A DNA stretch of 64,000 bases from NCBI GenBank assembly GCA_017517385.1, contig JAFWZG010000054.1:1-64000 (forward strand), given 5' to 3'. This DNA comes from Akkermansia sp. GTDB lineage: Bacteria > Verrucomicrobiota > Verrucomicrobiia > Verrucomicrobiales > Akkermansiaceae. The position numbers were made by a program, and so were the translations under genes. This document shows, one piece after another, positions 51,341 to 59,466 of the stretch (position 1 is the stretch's first letter; every line of letters begins with the position of its first letter). The notes under the pieces were generated by a model, which had not been told where the DNA came from, searched no databases, and was given only the letters and a program-made list of their open reading frames with translations.

Positions 51341-52513
51341 ATGGAATATGTTGAACGCGGCACGGATGGAGTTTACAGAAATACCCCTGTGAGGGTCATG
51401 TTCTGTGTGATGGCTTATGTGATGATGGCCATGTTTTCCCTCCTGTTCATGCTGGGACTACTGGGATTATCCGTTAGTCATGTGCCGCACTATAGCTGGT
51501 TGCTGAGGGGGGATGATTGTTATGCGCAGGGGTGGACGCCGGCGCAGCGGGAGACTCTGGCGGCATTCGCTCATGACCTGAGATACAACAATGAACCCTT
51601 GCTGCGAGCTCCTGTTTATCGTGCTCAATGCTTGCAAGGGGGGCAGACGCGCCCTCATCCGGGTACGTGGGAATACGCCTTATTGAAAGATGCCGCTGTA
51701 ATGCCGCTGGCCGCTGAGGCTGATGCTGAGTTTCGAGAGTTCGTACGGAATGGCAGCCTGACTACCGTCACCTCCGAGAGAGCATATGGCTCGTTGGCTC
51801 ATGTAGCGGTGAGGTTGGGGCATCTGGAGGCGGCACGCATTTTCTTGGAAAGAGGATGTGCGGCACAAAACACTTTGGATGAACACGGGGAGAGCCTTCT
51901 TACGCTACTCCTCGCTAACTCAGCTTCTCGTTCTCAGGAAGAGGTGGACGCTTTTGCGGAGTGGCTGAAGAGCAGGGGCGAGACCCTGAAGATGGATGCC
52001 GCGGCACAGCGTTGTATTCTTATTGCATTTGACAGCGTAGGTATGCTGCAGAAGATGATGGAATACGGCTTGATGCCTGAGCTGTGGGAAGATAATGGTA
52101 AGATAAAGCTACCGTTCATTCATCTGGTTAATCATCATACCGGGATACTTCCTCTTAACTATCTTTTGAACGAAGGAATCATTGCAGCTGATGACCGCCG
52201 GGGTGAGAAGACCTATTTACAGGCAGCCATGGAGAGTGATGAAGTGAGTGAAAAATTGATTCTTAGCCTTCTTAGGCATGGGGCTCATTCGGATACGGTT
52301 CCGGAGTCCGGAGATGCAGAGCATACTCCGCTGAATATGTTGCTGAACCGCCTTGCTTTAGCTGAGACTCCTCAGCCGCAGCTCCTCTCCGTTCTCCGTT
52401 TATTGCTTCAACATGGTGCTGAACTTCAGAGTTTACCACAAACTTGGACAAACGAAAAAAATCATCAGCAAGCTGTAATCATTATTAGCGAGAAGTCCTC
52501 GCATTCCAACTAA
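51341..52513 (+). CDS. membrane-anchored ankyrin-repeat-like protein
   Basis: This 390-residue protein has a single N-terminal membrane helix (about residues 18-45). The body is helical with ankyrin-like units: GSLAHVAVRLGHLEAARIFLERGC, SLLTLLLANSASRSQEE, TYLQAAMESDEVSEKLILSLLRHGA and TPLNMLLNRLALAETPQPQLLSVLRLLLQHGAEL (each a partial LHxAxxxGHxxxxxxLL pattern). Such repeats mediate protein binding; the partner is unknown. It follows the dynamin-like gene by 50 bp but has its own promoter. Confidence 0.7.
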   Translation: MEYVERGTDGVYRNTPVRVMFCVMAYVMMAMFSLLFMLGLLGLSVSHVPHYSWLLRGDDCYAQGWTPAQRETLAAFAHDLRYNNEPLLRAPVYRAQCLQGGQTRPHPGTWEYALLKDAAVMPLAAEADAEFREFVRNGSLTTVTSERAYGSLAHVAVRLGHLEAARIFLERGCAAQNTLDEHGESLLTLLLANSASRSQEEVDAFAEWLKSRGETLKMDAAAQRCILIAFDSVGMLQKMMEYGLMPELWEDNGKIKLPFIHLVNHHTGILPLNYLLNEGIIAADDRRGEKTYLQAAMESDEVSEKLILSLLRHGAHSDTVPESGDAEHTPLNMLLNRLALAETPQPQLLSVLRLLLQHGAELQSLPQTWTNEKNHQQAVIIISEKSSHSN

Positions 52514-52534
52514 ATAACTTGATATCTGGGCATT

Positions 52535-53527
52535 ATGAAAACCTCCTTTTCTCTCATCCCTCTTTTTCTCGGGGCCTCTCTTTCGGCGCAGGAACTTACT
52601 GCAGAGCCCTCGCAGGAGTCTCTTAGCCCCATTCTCATGTTTGTGGCAGATCGTCCCAGTGCGGATGCCGCCGCTCCTCGGATTCGCGCTCTGATTGAAC
52701 GCGTGGGTGCAGAGCGAGTATATGTGGATAGCTATGATTTGCAGCTTCTGCGCAGCACGGGATGTTTTGGCTCTGCTGACTTGCAGGCCGTCATGAACGG
52801 CTTCATAACCGGTCTCTCAAATCAGGAGGTGGCTGAGCTGCGCCCTTTCCTCGCAGTGTGCTCAGATATGTGCCTGGCCATGAATGACCTGACAGAAACC
52901 TTGAAAAATGTGCATAATAAGCGCTCGGCTGATGAGGCGGCTGAGATGGCGGATACTTTCCGTGCTTACATGACCTCCTGCGGTGAGCGTGTGGCCGCTC
53001 TGCCTCAACCGAGCACGGAATCCGCTCGCATGGAGTTAAACATGAAGTACAGGCTGGCGATTCGCCGCAGCACTTCTTCTTTGCTTCAGGTATGGGGCGA
53101 GTTGGCACTGCGCTCTCCTGAATATTACAAATCAGAGCGGCTCGTGGAGGGGCTCATGGTGGTGCGAGATGTGCTGGAAAACATGAACATGCAGGTGGAC
53201 CCCTCTGTTATCCCCGGTGTGATGAGGGCCGCCGGAAGCATGCAGAGCCTCATGCAGCAGTGGATAGCTGTCATCTCACTTGTGCGTGATAAGGACAGTG
53301 CGGATGCCGCTGCGGTGCAGCTGGCCCGCCTGCGCCGTGAGCTTGCCTCCGTCGCCATGCATGCGGGCGTGAGCCGTAGCTATGAAGAGGATTTATTTTT
53401 GTTCCATCCCGCACTTGAGGTAAAAGCGCATGTTATTGACAGAGTGGCTCATTATCTTCAGGAAGAAGTAACGCCTGCCTATTATGGTTCCGAAAGCCTG
53501 CGCAAGGTGCTCGAACATGAGGATTGA
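52535..53527 (+). CDS. secreted SAD-motif repeat protein
   Basis: This 330-residue exported protein has a signal peptide (to about SLSA). Three copies of a motif occur at residues 37-57 (VADRPSADAAAPRIRALIERV, key: DRPSADAAA), 126-146 (NKRSADEAAEMADTF) and 250-270 (RDKDSADAAAVQLARLRREL), each about 100 residues apart. The body is predicted to be helical. The end segment YYGSESLRKVLE resembles that of the paralogue at 48426. No enzyme motif is visible. It lies 21 bp after the ankyrin-like gene and 54 bp before dacA. Confidence 0.75.
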   Translation: MKTSFSLIPLFLGASLSAQELTAEPSQESLSPILMFVADRPSADAAAPRIRALIERVGAERVYVDSYDLQLLRSTGCFGSADLQAVMNGFITGLSNQEVAELRPFLAVCSDMCLAMNDLTETLKNVHNKRSADEAAEMADTFRAYMTSCGERVAALPQPSTESARMELNMKYRLAIRRSTSSLLQVWGELALRSPEYYKSERLVEGLMVVRDVLENMNMQVDPSVIPGVMRAAGSMQSLMQQWIAVISLVRDKDSADAAAVQLARLRRELASVAMHAGVSRSYEEDLFLFHPALEVKAHVIDRVAHYLQEEVTPAYYGSESLRKVLEHED

Positions 53528-53545
53528 TACAGCCGGAATTATGGC

Positions 53546-53574
53546 TTGCCATAGGCTAGGAAAAAGAGTAAGAT
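53546..53574 (+). promoter_or_regulatory. promoter of dacA, near-leaderless
   Basis: TTGCCA (53546-53551), 17 bp, TAAGAT (53569-53574), then 7 bp to the ATG at 53582. An upstream in-frame ATG at 53573 overlaps the -10 box. Confidence 0.6.
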
Positions 53575-53581
53575 GACGCGC

Positions 53582-54376
53582 ATGGATTTCCCGTTCATAC
53601 TGAGAGCTGTCTTTGAGATAGTTGTTCTCTGGATAATATTTTACCAAATATACCGCACCTTCAAGGATTCTCGCGCGGCGGCCATTATGGCTGGTCTGGT
53701 GTTCATCATAGTCCTTGCAGCCGTGCTTCTGGAGCTTACGCATGCAGCCGTGCTGCAGCAGATTGCCGGCTCGTTCCTCGGGCCCGGTACACTTCTGCTT
53801 ATTCTTTTTATCCTTTTCCATCCGGAGTTGAGAACTGCTCTGGCCAAGCTGGGCGCCAACCGTGTGCTGGGTAGGCTCTGGGACCGCGAGAAAAATGAAG
53901 ACTTTATTTCCTGCGTCTGTGACTCCGTATCCTTCCTTGTGAGCAAGCGCTATGGCGCCCTCATTGCCATCTGCAGGAATAATAAGCTCTCTGAGTATGT
54001 AAAAACGGGTACTGAACTGGATTCTATCTGCAGCCGAGAGCTCATAGGTACCATCTTCATGCCCAAGACGATGCTGCATGACGGTGCAGTCATTATCAAT
54101 AATGAACGAATTGTAGCTGCTGCGTGCATCTTGCCTGTTTCCAACCGTGAGTTGAAGGACCGCTCTCTTGGTCTGCGCCACCGTGCCGGCATTGGTCTGG
54201 CAGAGGCCTCGGATGCAGTGGTTATCATCGTTTCTGAGGAAACGGGCTCTGTATCTCTCGTGGTGGGTAATGTGGTGCAGCGTGATATTTCTGTGCAGAT
54301 GTTAGCTGCTCGATTAACTGAACTTATATATAGCCATGTCTCTACTGAGAAAAATACGCGGAGTGTTAAATCCTGA
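53582..54376 (+). CDS. dacA: diadenylate cyclase, CdaA type
   Basis: This 264-residue c-di-AMP synthase has three N-terminal membrane helices (about residues 9-80) and a DAC domain. The catalytic motifs are HDGAVII (Asp-Gly-Ala at 167-169) and LGLRHRAGIG (Arg-His-Arg at 199-201), and the C-terminal part has DAVVIIVSEETGSVSLV. CdaA proteins condense two ATP to c-di-AMP for osmotic and envelope control. The start at 53582 follows from the promoter position. It overlaps the CdaR-like gene by 41 bp. Confidence 0.95.
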   Translation: MDFPFILRAVFEIVVLWIIFYQIYRTFKDSRAAAIMAGLVFIIVLAAVLLELTHAAVLQQIAGSFLGPGTLLLILFILFHPELRTALAKLGANRVLGRLWDREKNEDFISCVCDSVSFLVSKRYGALIAICRNNKLSEYVKTGTELDSICSRELIGTIFMPKTMLHDGAVIINNERIVAAACILPVSNRELKDRSLGLRHRAGIGLAEASDAVVIIVSEETGSVSLVVGNVVQRDISVQMLAARLTELIYSHVSTEKNTRSVKS

Positions 54377-54533
54377 GCGCCGCAGTTTGCGCTCGCGATT
54401 GATTGAGAACTGGAAGCCCAAGCTCATTTGCCTGTTGCTGGCAGTGCTGGTATGGGTGTGGGTGGAGGTGCGCTATGTGGAAAGTGATGATGAGTGGGGG
54501 CTGGATGAAATCCGCCTTTCTCTTCCTGAATAA
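54336..54533 (+). CDS. minimal CdaR-like (YbbR N-terminus) protein
   Basis: This is a 65-residue protein. It has a basic N-terminus (LRKIRGVLNPERRSLRSR) and one membrane helix, ENWKPKLICLLLAVLVWVWVEV (key: NWxxKLxxLLLAVLVW), as at the start of YbbR/CdaR proteins that control CdaA. The extracytoplasmic YbbR repeats are absent; only about 18 residues follow the helix. It starts inside the end of dacA (41-bp overlap) and ends directly before the next gene (stop TAA, then ATG). If real, it would be a membrane regulator without a sensor domain. Confidence 0.7.
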   Translation: MSLLRKIRGVLNPERRSLRSRLIENWKPKLICLLLAVLVWVWVEVRYVESDDEWGLDEIRLSLPE

Positions 54534-55181
54534 ATGAAGCCTATGCAGAACTTTTATATAATTGGCACGGACAGTGGAGCAGGGGTGACGTATGTTACCT
54601 GCGCTCTTCTCAGGGATTTAGCTGCTCGTGGTATGGATGCCATGGGGTTTAAGCCTGTGGCATGCGGTGACCGCAAGGAAGCCCGGGAAATCCGCACGGC
54701 TACCGGTCAGGAAAATTATCGTCTGGAAGCTATTAACCCCGTATACCTGCGTACCTTGGCTGAGCCAATAGTGGCTGCGGAGTTTGAGCATAAGAGTCTC
54801 TCTCTTTCTGAACTGATCCAAGGGTATGAGCAGCTGGCTTCTGCTCATCATATCGTGTTGGCGGATTCTTGCGGAGGCTGGGAAACACCGTTAGGTGCGG
54901 GGGTAAGTGTGGCGCAGCTTGCCGAGGCTTTAGCTCTCCCTGTCATTATCGTGGCTAATAATCGCCCTGGTGCGGCTTCACTTGTAAAACTTACGGCGGA
55001 TGCCATACGCTCTCGCGGGTTGAAGTGCCATGGCGTCATTCTGAATCACATCAGCGAGGAGTGGAGCACTGCTTCCGTTACGAATGCACACGTTATCAGT
55101 GAGCTCTGTAATCTCCCCATTCTGGCTGAGCTTATTCATGGCCAAGATGAGTTGGACTCTTGCGAGATTCTCGGATTCTGA
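54534..55181 (+). CDS. BioD (dethiobiotin synthetase)-like protein with altered P-loop
   Basis: This 215-residue protein has the BioD fold: the N-terminal IIGTDSGAGVTYVTCALL, FKPVACGD, TLAEPIVAAEFE, SLSELIQGYEQLA, LADSCGGWETPLG and the segment VIIVANNRPGAASLVKLTADAI. BioD normally has GTDTxxGKT; here the catalytic Lys is Val (GTG at about 54585-54587) and the acidic residue before it is Gly. ATP binding in the usual way is therefore doubtful. It is the third gene of dacA-CdaR stub-bioD, translationally adjacent. A relationship to c-di-AMP control is possible; no other biotin genes are nearby. Confidence 0.75.
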   Translation: MKPMQNFYIIGTDSGAGVTYVTCALLRDLAARGMDAMGFKPVACGDRKEAREIRTATGQENYRLEAINPVYLRTLAEPIVAAEFEHKSLSLSELIQGYEQLASAHHIVLADSCGGWETPLGAGVSVAQLAEALALPVIIVANNRPGAASLVKLTADAIRSRGLKCHGVILNHISEEWSTASVTNAHVISELCNLPILAELIHGQDELDSCEILGF

Positions 55182-55190
55182 AATGTAGCG

Positions 55191-55219
55191 AAGCCTGCCA
55201 TATGGCAGGCTTCTTTGTT
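55191..55219 (+). terminator. intrinsic terminator after the bioD-like gene
   Basis: A 9-bp perfect stem AAGCCTGCC/GGCAGGCTT (55191-55199 with 55204-55212), loop ATAT, then CTTTGTTT. Confidence 0.8.
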
Positions 55220-55237
55220 TCAGTAAATCGGAGTTGC

Positions 55238-55705
55238 TTATCTTGCTCCGGCTTGGCGGAGTACCTCTGCTGTCTCCCGGTGACGGTCTCCCAGAGCCTT
55301 GCGCAGAGCGGTTTCGCCATCTTCGTCCTCGGCGTTCACATCTGCTCCGGCGGAGATGAGTGAGCGCACTACGGCTGTGTGGCCTTCGTCTGCTGCCATC
55401 ATGAGGGCTGTTTCCGCGTCTTCATTACGCAGGTTCACGTTGGCTCCGGCTGCAATCAGATTGTTTACCGCGCGGAGATTACCGTCATCGGCAGCCTCCA
55501 TCAGTGCCGTCTCTCCGTCGTCATCCGTTGCATTGATGTCAAGGCCTCCGGCGAGCGCTTGTTGCAGCTGTTCTGCTCCGGCTCTGGCCGCGCGAAGAAT
55601 GACGCGCTGCGGGGCGTTGTAGGGGGTATCCGCCTGAACATAAGCTCCTGTCCACACTAATGACAGTACGGCGCCCAACATAATATGAGTGATTTTAGTT
55701 TTCAT
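55238..55705 (-). CDS. secreted ankyrin-repeat protein
   Basis: This 155-residue protein has a signal peptide and about three and a half ankyrin repeats. They read in order AGGLDINATDDDGETALMEAADDGNL, AAGANVNLRNEDAETALMMAADEGHT and SAGADVNAEDEDGETALRKALGDRHR (key: GETALMxAAxxGH). Ankyrin repeats bind other proteins; the target is not evident. The start is preceded by AAGGAG about 11 bp upstream, one of the few clear Shine-Dalgarno sequences in the window. It converges on bioD across a terminator. Confidence 0.9.
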   Translation of the reverse strand: MKTKITHIMLGAVLSLVWTGAYVQADTPYNAPQRVILRAARAGAEQLQQALAGGLDINATDDDGETALMEAADDGNLRAVNNLIAAGANVNLRNEDAETALMMAADEGHTAVVRSLISAGADVNAEDEDGETALRKALGDRHRETAEVLRQAGAR

Positions 55706-55757
55706 TCTGTTATTTCTCCTTTCTCTGTGGCCGGGCTTTTATCCCCGCCGCAACTTT

Positions 55758-55786
55758 GTTTTATTCTAAATTATCCCTTCAGTCAA
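55758..55786 (-). promoter_or_regulatory. promoter of the ankyrin protein gene
   Basis: On the minus strand TTGACT (55781-55786), 17 bp, TAAAAC (55758-55763), giving a leader of about 45 nt with a Shine-Dalgarno sequence. It contrasts with the leaderless genes. Confidence 0.5.
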
Positions 55787-55834
55787 GTAAATTATACAAA
55801 AATTATAGGAATAACAATAAATGAGTGATTTTTA

Positions 55835-55863
55835 TTGCCAAAAGCGGGTAAATAGACTATTCT
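55835..55863 (+). promoter_or_regulatory. promoter of the MFS transporter gene
   Basis: TTGCCA (55835-55840), 17 bp, TATTCT (55858-55863), then 10 bp to the ATG at 55874. Confidence 0.55.
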
Positions 55864-55873
55864 TGGGCCGGAT

Positions 55874-57049
55874 ATGAACGACGGGCTGAGAATAAGGAGG
55901 GTGATGGTAGCAGTGCTGGCTGCGTTATTTCTGGCACAGTTGGGCGGGGGAGTGTATGATATGCTGTTCAGCAATTACATGAGTGATGTGCTGCATCTGA
56001 ACGCTGAGCAGCGAGGGCTGATGGAACTGCCGCGTGAGTTGCCGGGGGTGCTGAGCTTGCTGGTGATGGGGGCGTTATTCTTTCTGAATGAGGTAAGACT
56101 GGCGGCGGTATCAGTACTTCTGGCGGCCGCCGGAACCTTCTTTATGATGCACCTTGGTTCCGGTGCTGGGTTGTGGGCTGTGAGTTTGTGTGTGGTAACG
56201 GCCAGTCTCGGGCTTCATATTCTGATGGGCACGGTGGATTCTATTGTGATGCATACAGCCCGGCCGGAAAATCGCAGTCTACGCTTGGGGCAGATGAGAG
56301 CTCTTGGAACCGCAGCCACCTTAGTAGGGGCGCTGGCAATCTGGCTAAAATGGAAGTTCAATGACGATTTTGCCTGGGACTACCTGTTTATTATCATTGT
56401 TTTCATCGTATCTGCATTACTACTGTTCTGTATTAAGAGCCCGGAGTTTCCTCGCCGTAAAAGCATCAAAGAGAACTTCATTCTGCGCAGAGAATATGCC
56501 GTGTATTATGGTATAGAAACACTGCACGGTATCCGGAAACAGCTTTATATGACCTTTGGTTACTGGCTGTTGGTGAACACTCTTCAGCAACCTCCCGGTC
56601 GAGTGGCTATGATTGTGCTTTGTGCCGGTGTTATAGGCCTCTTTACGCAGCCTTTTATTGGCTGGAGTATCAAGCGCTATGGCGAGAAACGTGTAACCAT
56701 CTTTGACAGCATAGCTCTTTCCGTACTCTGCTTAGCCTATGCCTTTGCTCCTGATTTACTGCCTGCGCATTGGGCCGTGGCGGTAGTAGGCTGCTGTTTT
56801 ATTCTTGATAAGCTTCTGTTTGCGATGGGAATGGCCCGTACGACATATATAGCCAGAATATGCGGGGAACGTAAGAGTGATATCACGCCCTGTATTTATA
56901 CCGGAATTGCCATTAATCATGTAGCATCCATTGCCTATGGTATAGTGGGTGGTATCATATGGACGAGCACAGGTGGCCCTCAGTTTGTGTTCCTTACCGG
57001 AGGGCTAGCAGTTGTGGGTGCTGGGTTGCTGGCTCGCAAGATGAAGTAA
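55874..57049 (+). CDS. major facilitator superfamily transporter
   Basis: This 391-residue membrane protein has twelve predicted helices in two six-helix halves. The first half has FLAQLGGGVYDMLFSNYMSDVL and LMELPRELPGVLSLL in the loop position of MFS motif A. The central loop holds KSPEFPRRKSIKE. The second half shows GVIGLFTQPFIGWSIKRYGEKR (motif-A-like). The substrate is unknown; some families of this type are annotated as permeases of unclassified drugs or sugars. It converges on recF with one base between the stops. Confidence 0.85.
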   Translation: MNDGLRIRRVMVAVLAALFLAQLGGGVYDMLFSNYMSDVLHLNAEQRGLMELPRELPGVLSLLVMGALFFLNEVRLAAVSVLLAAAGTFFMMHLGSGAGLWAVSLCVVTASLGLHILMGTVDSIVMHTARPENRSLRLGQMRALGTAATLVGALAIWLKWKFNDDFAWDYLFIIIVFIVSALLLFCIKSPEFPRRKSIKENFILRREYAVYYGIETLHGIRKQLYMTFGYWLLVNTLQQPPGRVAMIVLCAGVIGLFTQPFIGWSIKRYGEKRVTIFDSIALSVLCLAYAFAPDLLPAHWAVAVVGCCFILDKLLFAMGMARTTYIARICGERKSDITPCIYTGIAINHVASIAYGIVGGIIWTSTGGPQFVFLTGGLAVVGAGLLARKMK

Positions 57050-57050
57050 T

Positions 57051-58100
57051 TCACCTGCCTGCGATATCGTTGATGTGGATGACGGGCAGGGGCGGCGTGT
57101 TCCCGCCCAGCCAATCAAGATGGGTTGTGGTGATGAATACCTGAGTATCCGGCGGCAGCAGTGACAGCAAGGCTTTTCTGCGCGCCGGATCCAGCTCCCC
57201 GAAAATGTCATCTATCAGTAGAGCCGGAGCCTGACCGGTCTCGACCTGTAATAAGCCCGCTTGGGCCATTACCAAAGCCGTAGCTAGCGTGCGTTGCTGG
57301 CCTTCAGATGCAAAATCAGCCGCGGCCTTATCCGCTATCAGCAGGCTGAAGTCATCACGATGTGGCCCCACGGTGGTGAATCCGGCCCGTTCGTCTGCTT
57401 CTATAGCCTCTTCCAGAGCGATAAGTAAGGGCTTATCCGTTGATGGGCGGTAATAAAGCTGAACCTCTTCGCGGCCTGAGGATATCCTGGCATGGTAGTC
57501 GCAAATATGAGGCTGTAGGAGGGATATCAGCTGGCGCCGCAGGGCTGTGATGATTTCTCCGTGCCTGCTAAGCAGTACTGCGTAACTCAGCAACGTGGCG
57601 CGATTGCGGCGAGGATTGCGCAGCAGAAGATTGCGGCTCTTGAGGGCTTTCCGGTATTCTCTCAGGGCGGCTCGATAGGTCGGGTGCCATTGAGCTCCGA
57701 GGAAATCCAGATAGTGCCGGCGCTCGTCCGCCCCTCCTGTCACCAGTGAGATATCTCCATTGCCCAGCCAGACGACCGGCGGCGCATCTGCGAGATACTC
57801 ATTATAGTCCTTGCGAGGGGCGCCATTTACCTGCATGCCGAGCTTTCTTTGCTCCCACACGAGGCGGCGAGGGCCCTCATCCGTGCTCAGGGATATGCCG
57901 AAATTATTCTCACCATGAGTCACCAGCTTGTCCATTTTTGAGGCCCGGGGGCTATGCAGAGTCAGTGCAAAGCAGATGGCCTCCAGCAGGCTGGTTTTGC
58001 CGCGGGCGTTTTCTCCGAGAATCAACGCGCCCTCAGCCGGTATTTGCCAGTTGAGGGCCTGATAGCACCTGAAGTGCCTTAAGCGAAGCGCGTTGAGCAT
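57051..58100 (-). CDS. recF: DNA replication and repair protein RecF
   Basis: This 349-residue SMC-like ATPase loads RecA at gaps with RecO and RecR. Walker A is GENARGKTS (residues 29-37) after LRLRHFRCYQALNW. ILLRNPRRNRA-like LKSRNLLLR follows, then the ABC signature region FASEGQQRTLATALVMAQA and Walker B ALLIDDIFGELDPARR. The order agrees with RecF rather than RecN or SMC. It is the third gene of cmk-plsC-recF, 14 bp after plsC, so it is not in its classical place beside dnaA/dnaN. Confidence 0.95.
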   Translation of the reverse strand: MLNALRLRHFRCYQALNWQIPAEGALILGENARGKTSLLEAICFALTLHSPRASKMDKLVTHGENNFGISLSTDEGPRRLVWEQRKLGMQVNGAPRKDYNEYLADAPPVVWLGNGDISLVTGGADERRHYLDFLGAQWHPTYRAALREYRKALKSRNLLLRNPRRNRATLLSYAVLLSRHGEIITALRRQLISLLQPHICDYHARISSGREEVQLYYRPSTDKPLLIALEEAIEADERAGFTTVGPHRDDFSLLIADKAAADFASEGQQRTLATALVMAQAGLLQVETGQAPALLIDDIFGELDPARRKALLSLLPPDTQVFITTTHLDWLGGNTPPLPVIHINDIAGR

Positions 58101-58114
58101 GTATGTGCCTGATG

Positions 58115-58747
58115 TCAGGCTTCAAGGGGAAGCGCCTTAATGGCATCCATAATTTTTTTGCCGATAGCCAGCTGGCTCTCACGGCTTCGGGCCTTGAGCT
58201 CTTCTTTGGTGAAGGGGATGGGATCACCAATGCTCAGCGTAATGGGGTGCAGCTCCAACTTGCTTCTGTGGGGCGGCAGGCAGTCATACGCGCCTTCAAT
58301 GCGGATAGGCTGCACCGGAACACCTGCCAAGCGGCCGAGAATAAGGCCGATGCCGGGCATGGCGTCATGAATTTGACCATCCTCACAGCGGGAACCCTCA
58401 GGGAAAATGACGATGCTCTCACCCTGACGCACAAGACGCAGAACTTTCAGAATGCTGCCGGGATCCGGTCTCTCCTGATCAATGGGAACGACATTGCAGT
58501 ACGGAAGAGCAAAATTCATAATCGGGTGGTTCAGCAGAGTCTTACGAGCAAGGAAATACACCTGACGCTCAAAAAGCTGGCCAATCATGGGCGGATCCAA
58601 GAAGCTCTGGTGATTCGCCACATAGATGCAGGGGCCATGCTCAATGAGCTTCTCTCTGTTGATTACTTTAGCGTCAAACAGACTCTTGGCCGCTGCTTTG
58701 ACCAGAGTGATAACGAGAAAGTAAATGGGGTTCATTTTGTATTCCAT
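58115..58747 (-). CDS. plsC: 1-acyl-sn-glycerol-3-phosphate acyltransferase
   Basis: This 210-residue membrane-associated acyltransferase acylates lysophosphatidic acid to phosphatidic acid. The catalytic HX4D motif is NHQSFLD (His and Asp), followed by FLARKTLLNHP (motif II region), FPEGSRCEDG (motif III) and GVPVQPIRIEG (motif IV). The N-terminal hydrophobic helix is short. Length is normal. It lies 18 bp after cmk and 14 bp before recF. Confidence 0.92.
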   Translation of the reverse strand: MEYKMNPIYFLVITLVKAAAKSLFDAKVINREKLIEHGPCIYVANHQSFLDPPMIGQLFERQVYFLARKTLLNHPIMNFALPYCNVVPIDQERPDPGSILKVLRLVRQGESIVIFPEGSRCEDGQIHDAMPGIGLILGRLAGVPVQPIRIEGAYDCLPPHRSKLELHPITLSIGDPIPFTKEELKARSRESQLAIGKKIMDAIKALPLEA

Positions 58748-58765
58748 GTCTGGAGCTCTTTCTTA

Positions 58766-59404
58766 TCAAAGTTTGCTTTTAATGTCTGCTACAACTTTTT
58801 CCACCACTTGCTCAATCGTCAGCTCAGAGGTATCCACCAGTGTGGCATCTTCAGCCATGACGAGAGGGGCGCAGGCTCGGGCGGAGTCCTTACGATCACG
58901 CTCCGCGATGGAGTCCGTAAGCCCCTGAGCAGCACGTCTTGCGGCGCGCACCTCTTCGGAAGCTGTCACAAAGTACTTGAAACGCGTGTTCGGGAATACG
59001 ACCGTGCCAATATCACGGCCTTCCATCACTACGGGTTCAGTGCTGTTGTACTCTCTCTGTTTTTCCACCAGCAGTGCACGCACCTCCGGAATGGCTGCGA
59101 TTGCGGAAACATTGTTGTTTACGTCTGTCTCCGTCAGCTCATCGCTCAGAACTTTTCCTTCGCACATGACAGTGGAGTTCGCTCCGTCCTTGCCGAATGC
59201 AAGCGGAATGCCCGGCAGTAGGGCACGTACCGCGTTCACGTCCGCCGGGTTCACGCCCTGCTTCAGGGTGTACCATGTTACGGCACGGTACATAGCACCG
59301 GTGTTAATGAAAGTATAGCCCAGTTCCCGGGCAATCAGCTTTGCTACGGTTGATTTACCGGATGCGGCCGGGCCGTCTATGGCGATGGCGGGAGGAGGAT
59401 TCAT
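58766..59404 (-). CDS. cmk: cytidylate kinase
   Basis: This 212-residue nucleoside monophosphate kinase phosphorylates CMP and dCMP. The P-loop is DGPAASGKSTVAKLIA near the N-terminus, followed by YTFINTGAMYRAVTW for substrate binding, the NNNVSAIAAIPEVRALLVEKQRE segment, VMEGRDIGTVVFP and the lid EERDRKDSARACAPL-like region (key: RDRKDSAR). Cmk often lies next to plsC or rpsA. It is the first gene of cmk-plsC-recF and has a promoter 9 bp upstream. Confidence 0.95.
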   Translation of the reverse strand: MNPPPAIAIDGPAASGKSTVAKLIARELGYTFINTGAMYRAVTWYTLKQGVNPADVNAVRALLPGIPLAFGKDGANSTVMCEGKVLSDELTETDVNNNVSAIAAIPEVRALLVEKQREYNSTEPVVMEGRDIGTVVFPNTRFKYFVTASEEVRAARRAAQGLTDSIAERDRKDSARACAPLVMAEDATLVDTSELTIEQVVEKVVADIKSKL

Positions 59405-59413
59405 ACGCCGCTT

Positions 59414-59442
59414 ATTCTACTGCAAAAAGCTCAAAATGTCGA
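59414..59442 (-). promoter_or_regulatory. promoter of cmk-plsC-recF, near-leaderless
   Basis: On the minus strand TCGACA (59437-59442), 17 bp, TAGAAT (59414-59419), then 9 bp to the ATG at 59404. Confidence 0.55.
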
Positions 59443-59466
59443 GCTATTTTTTTCGTTAGACCATTA

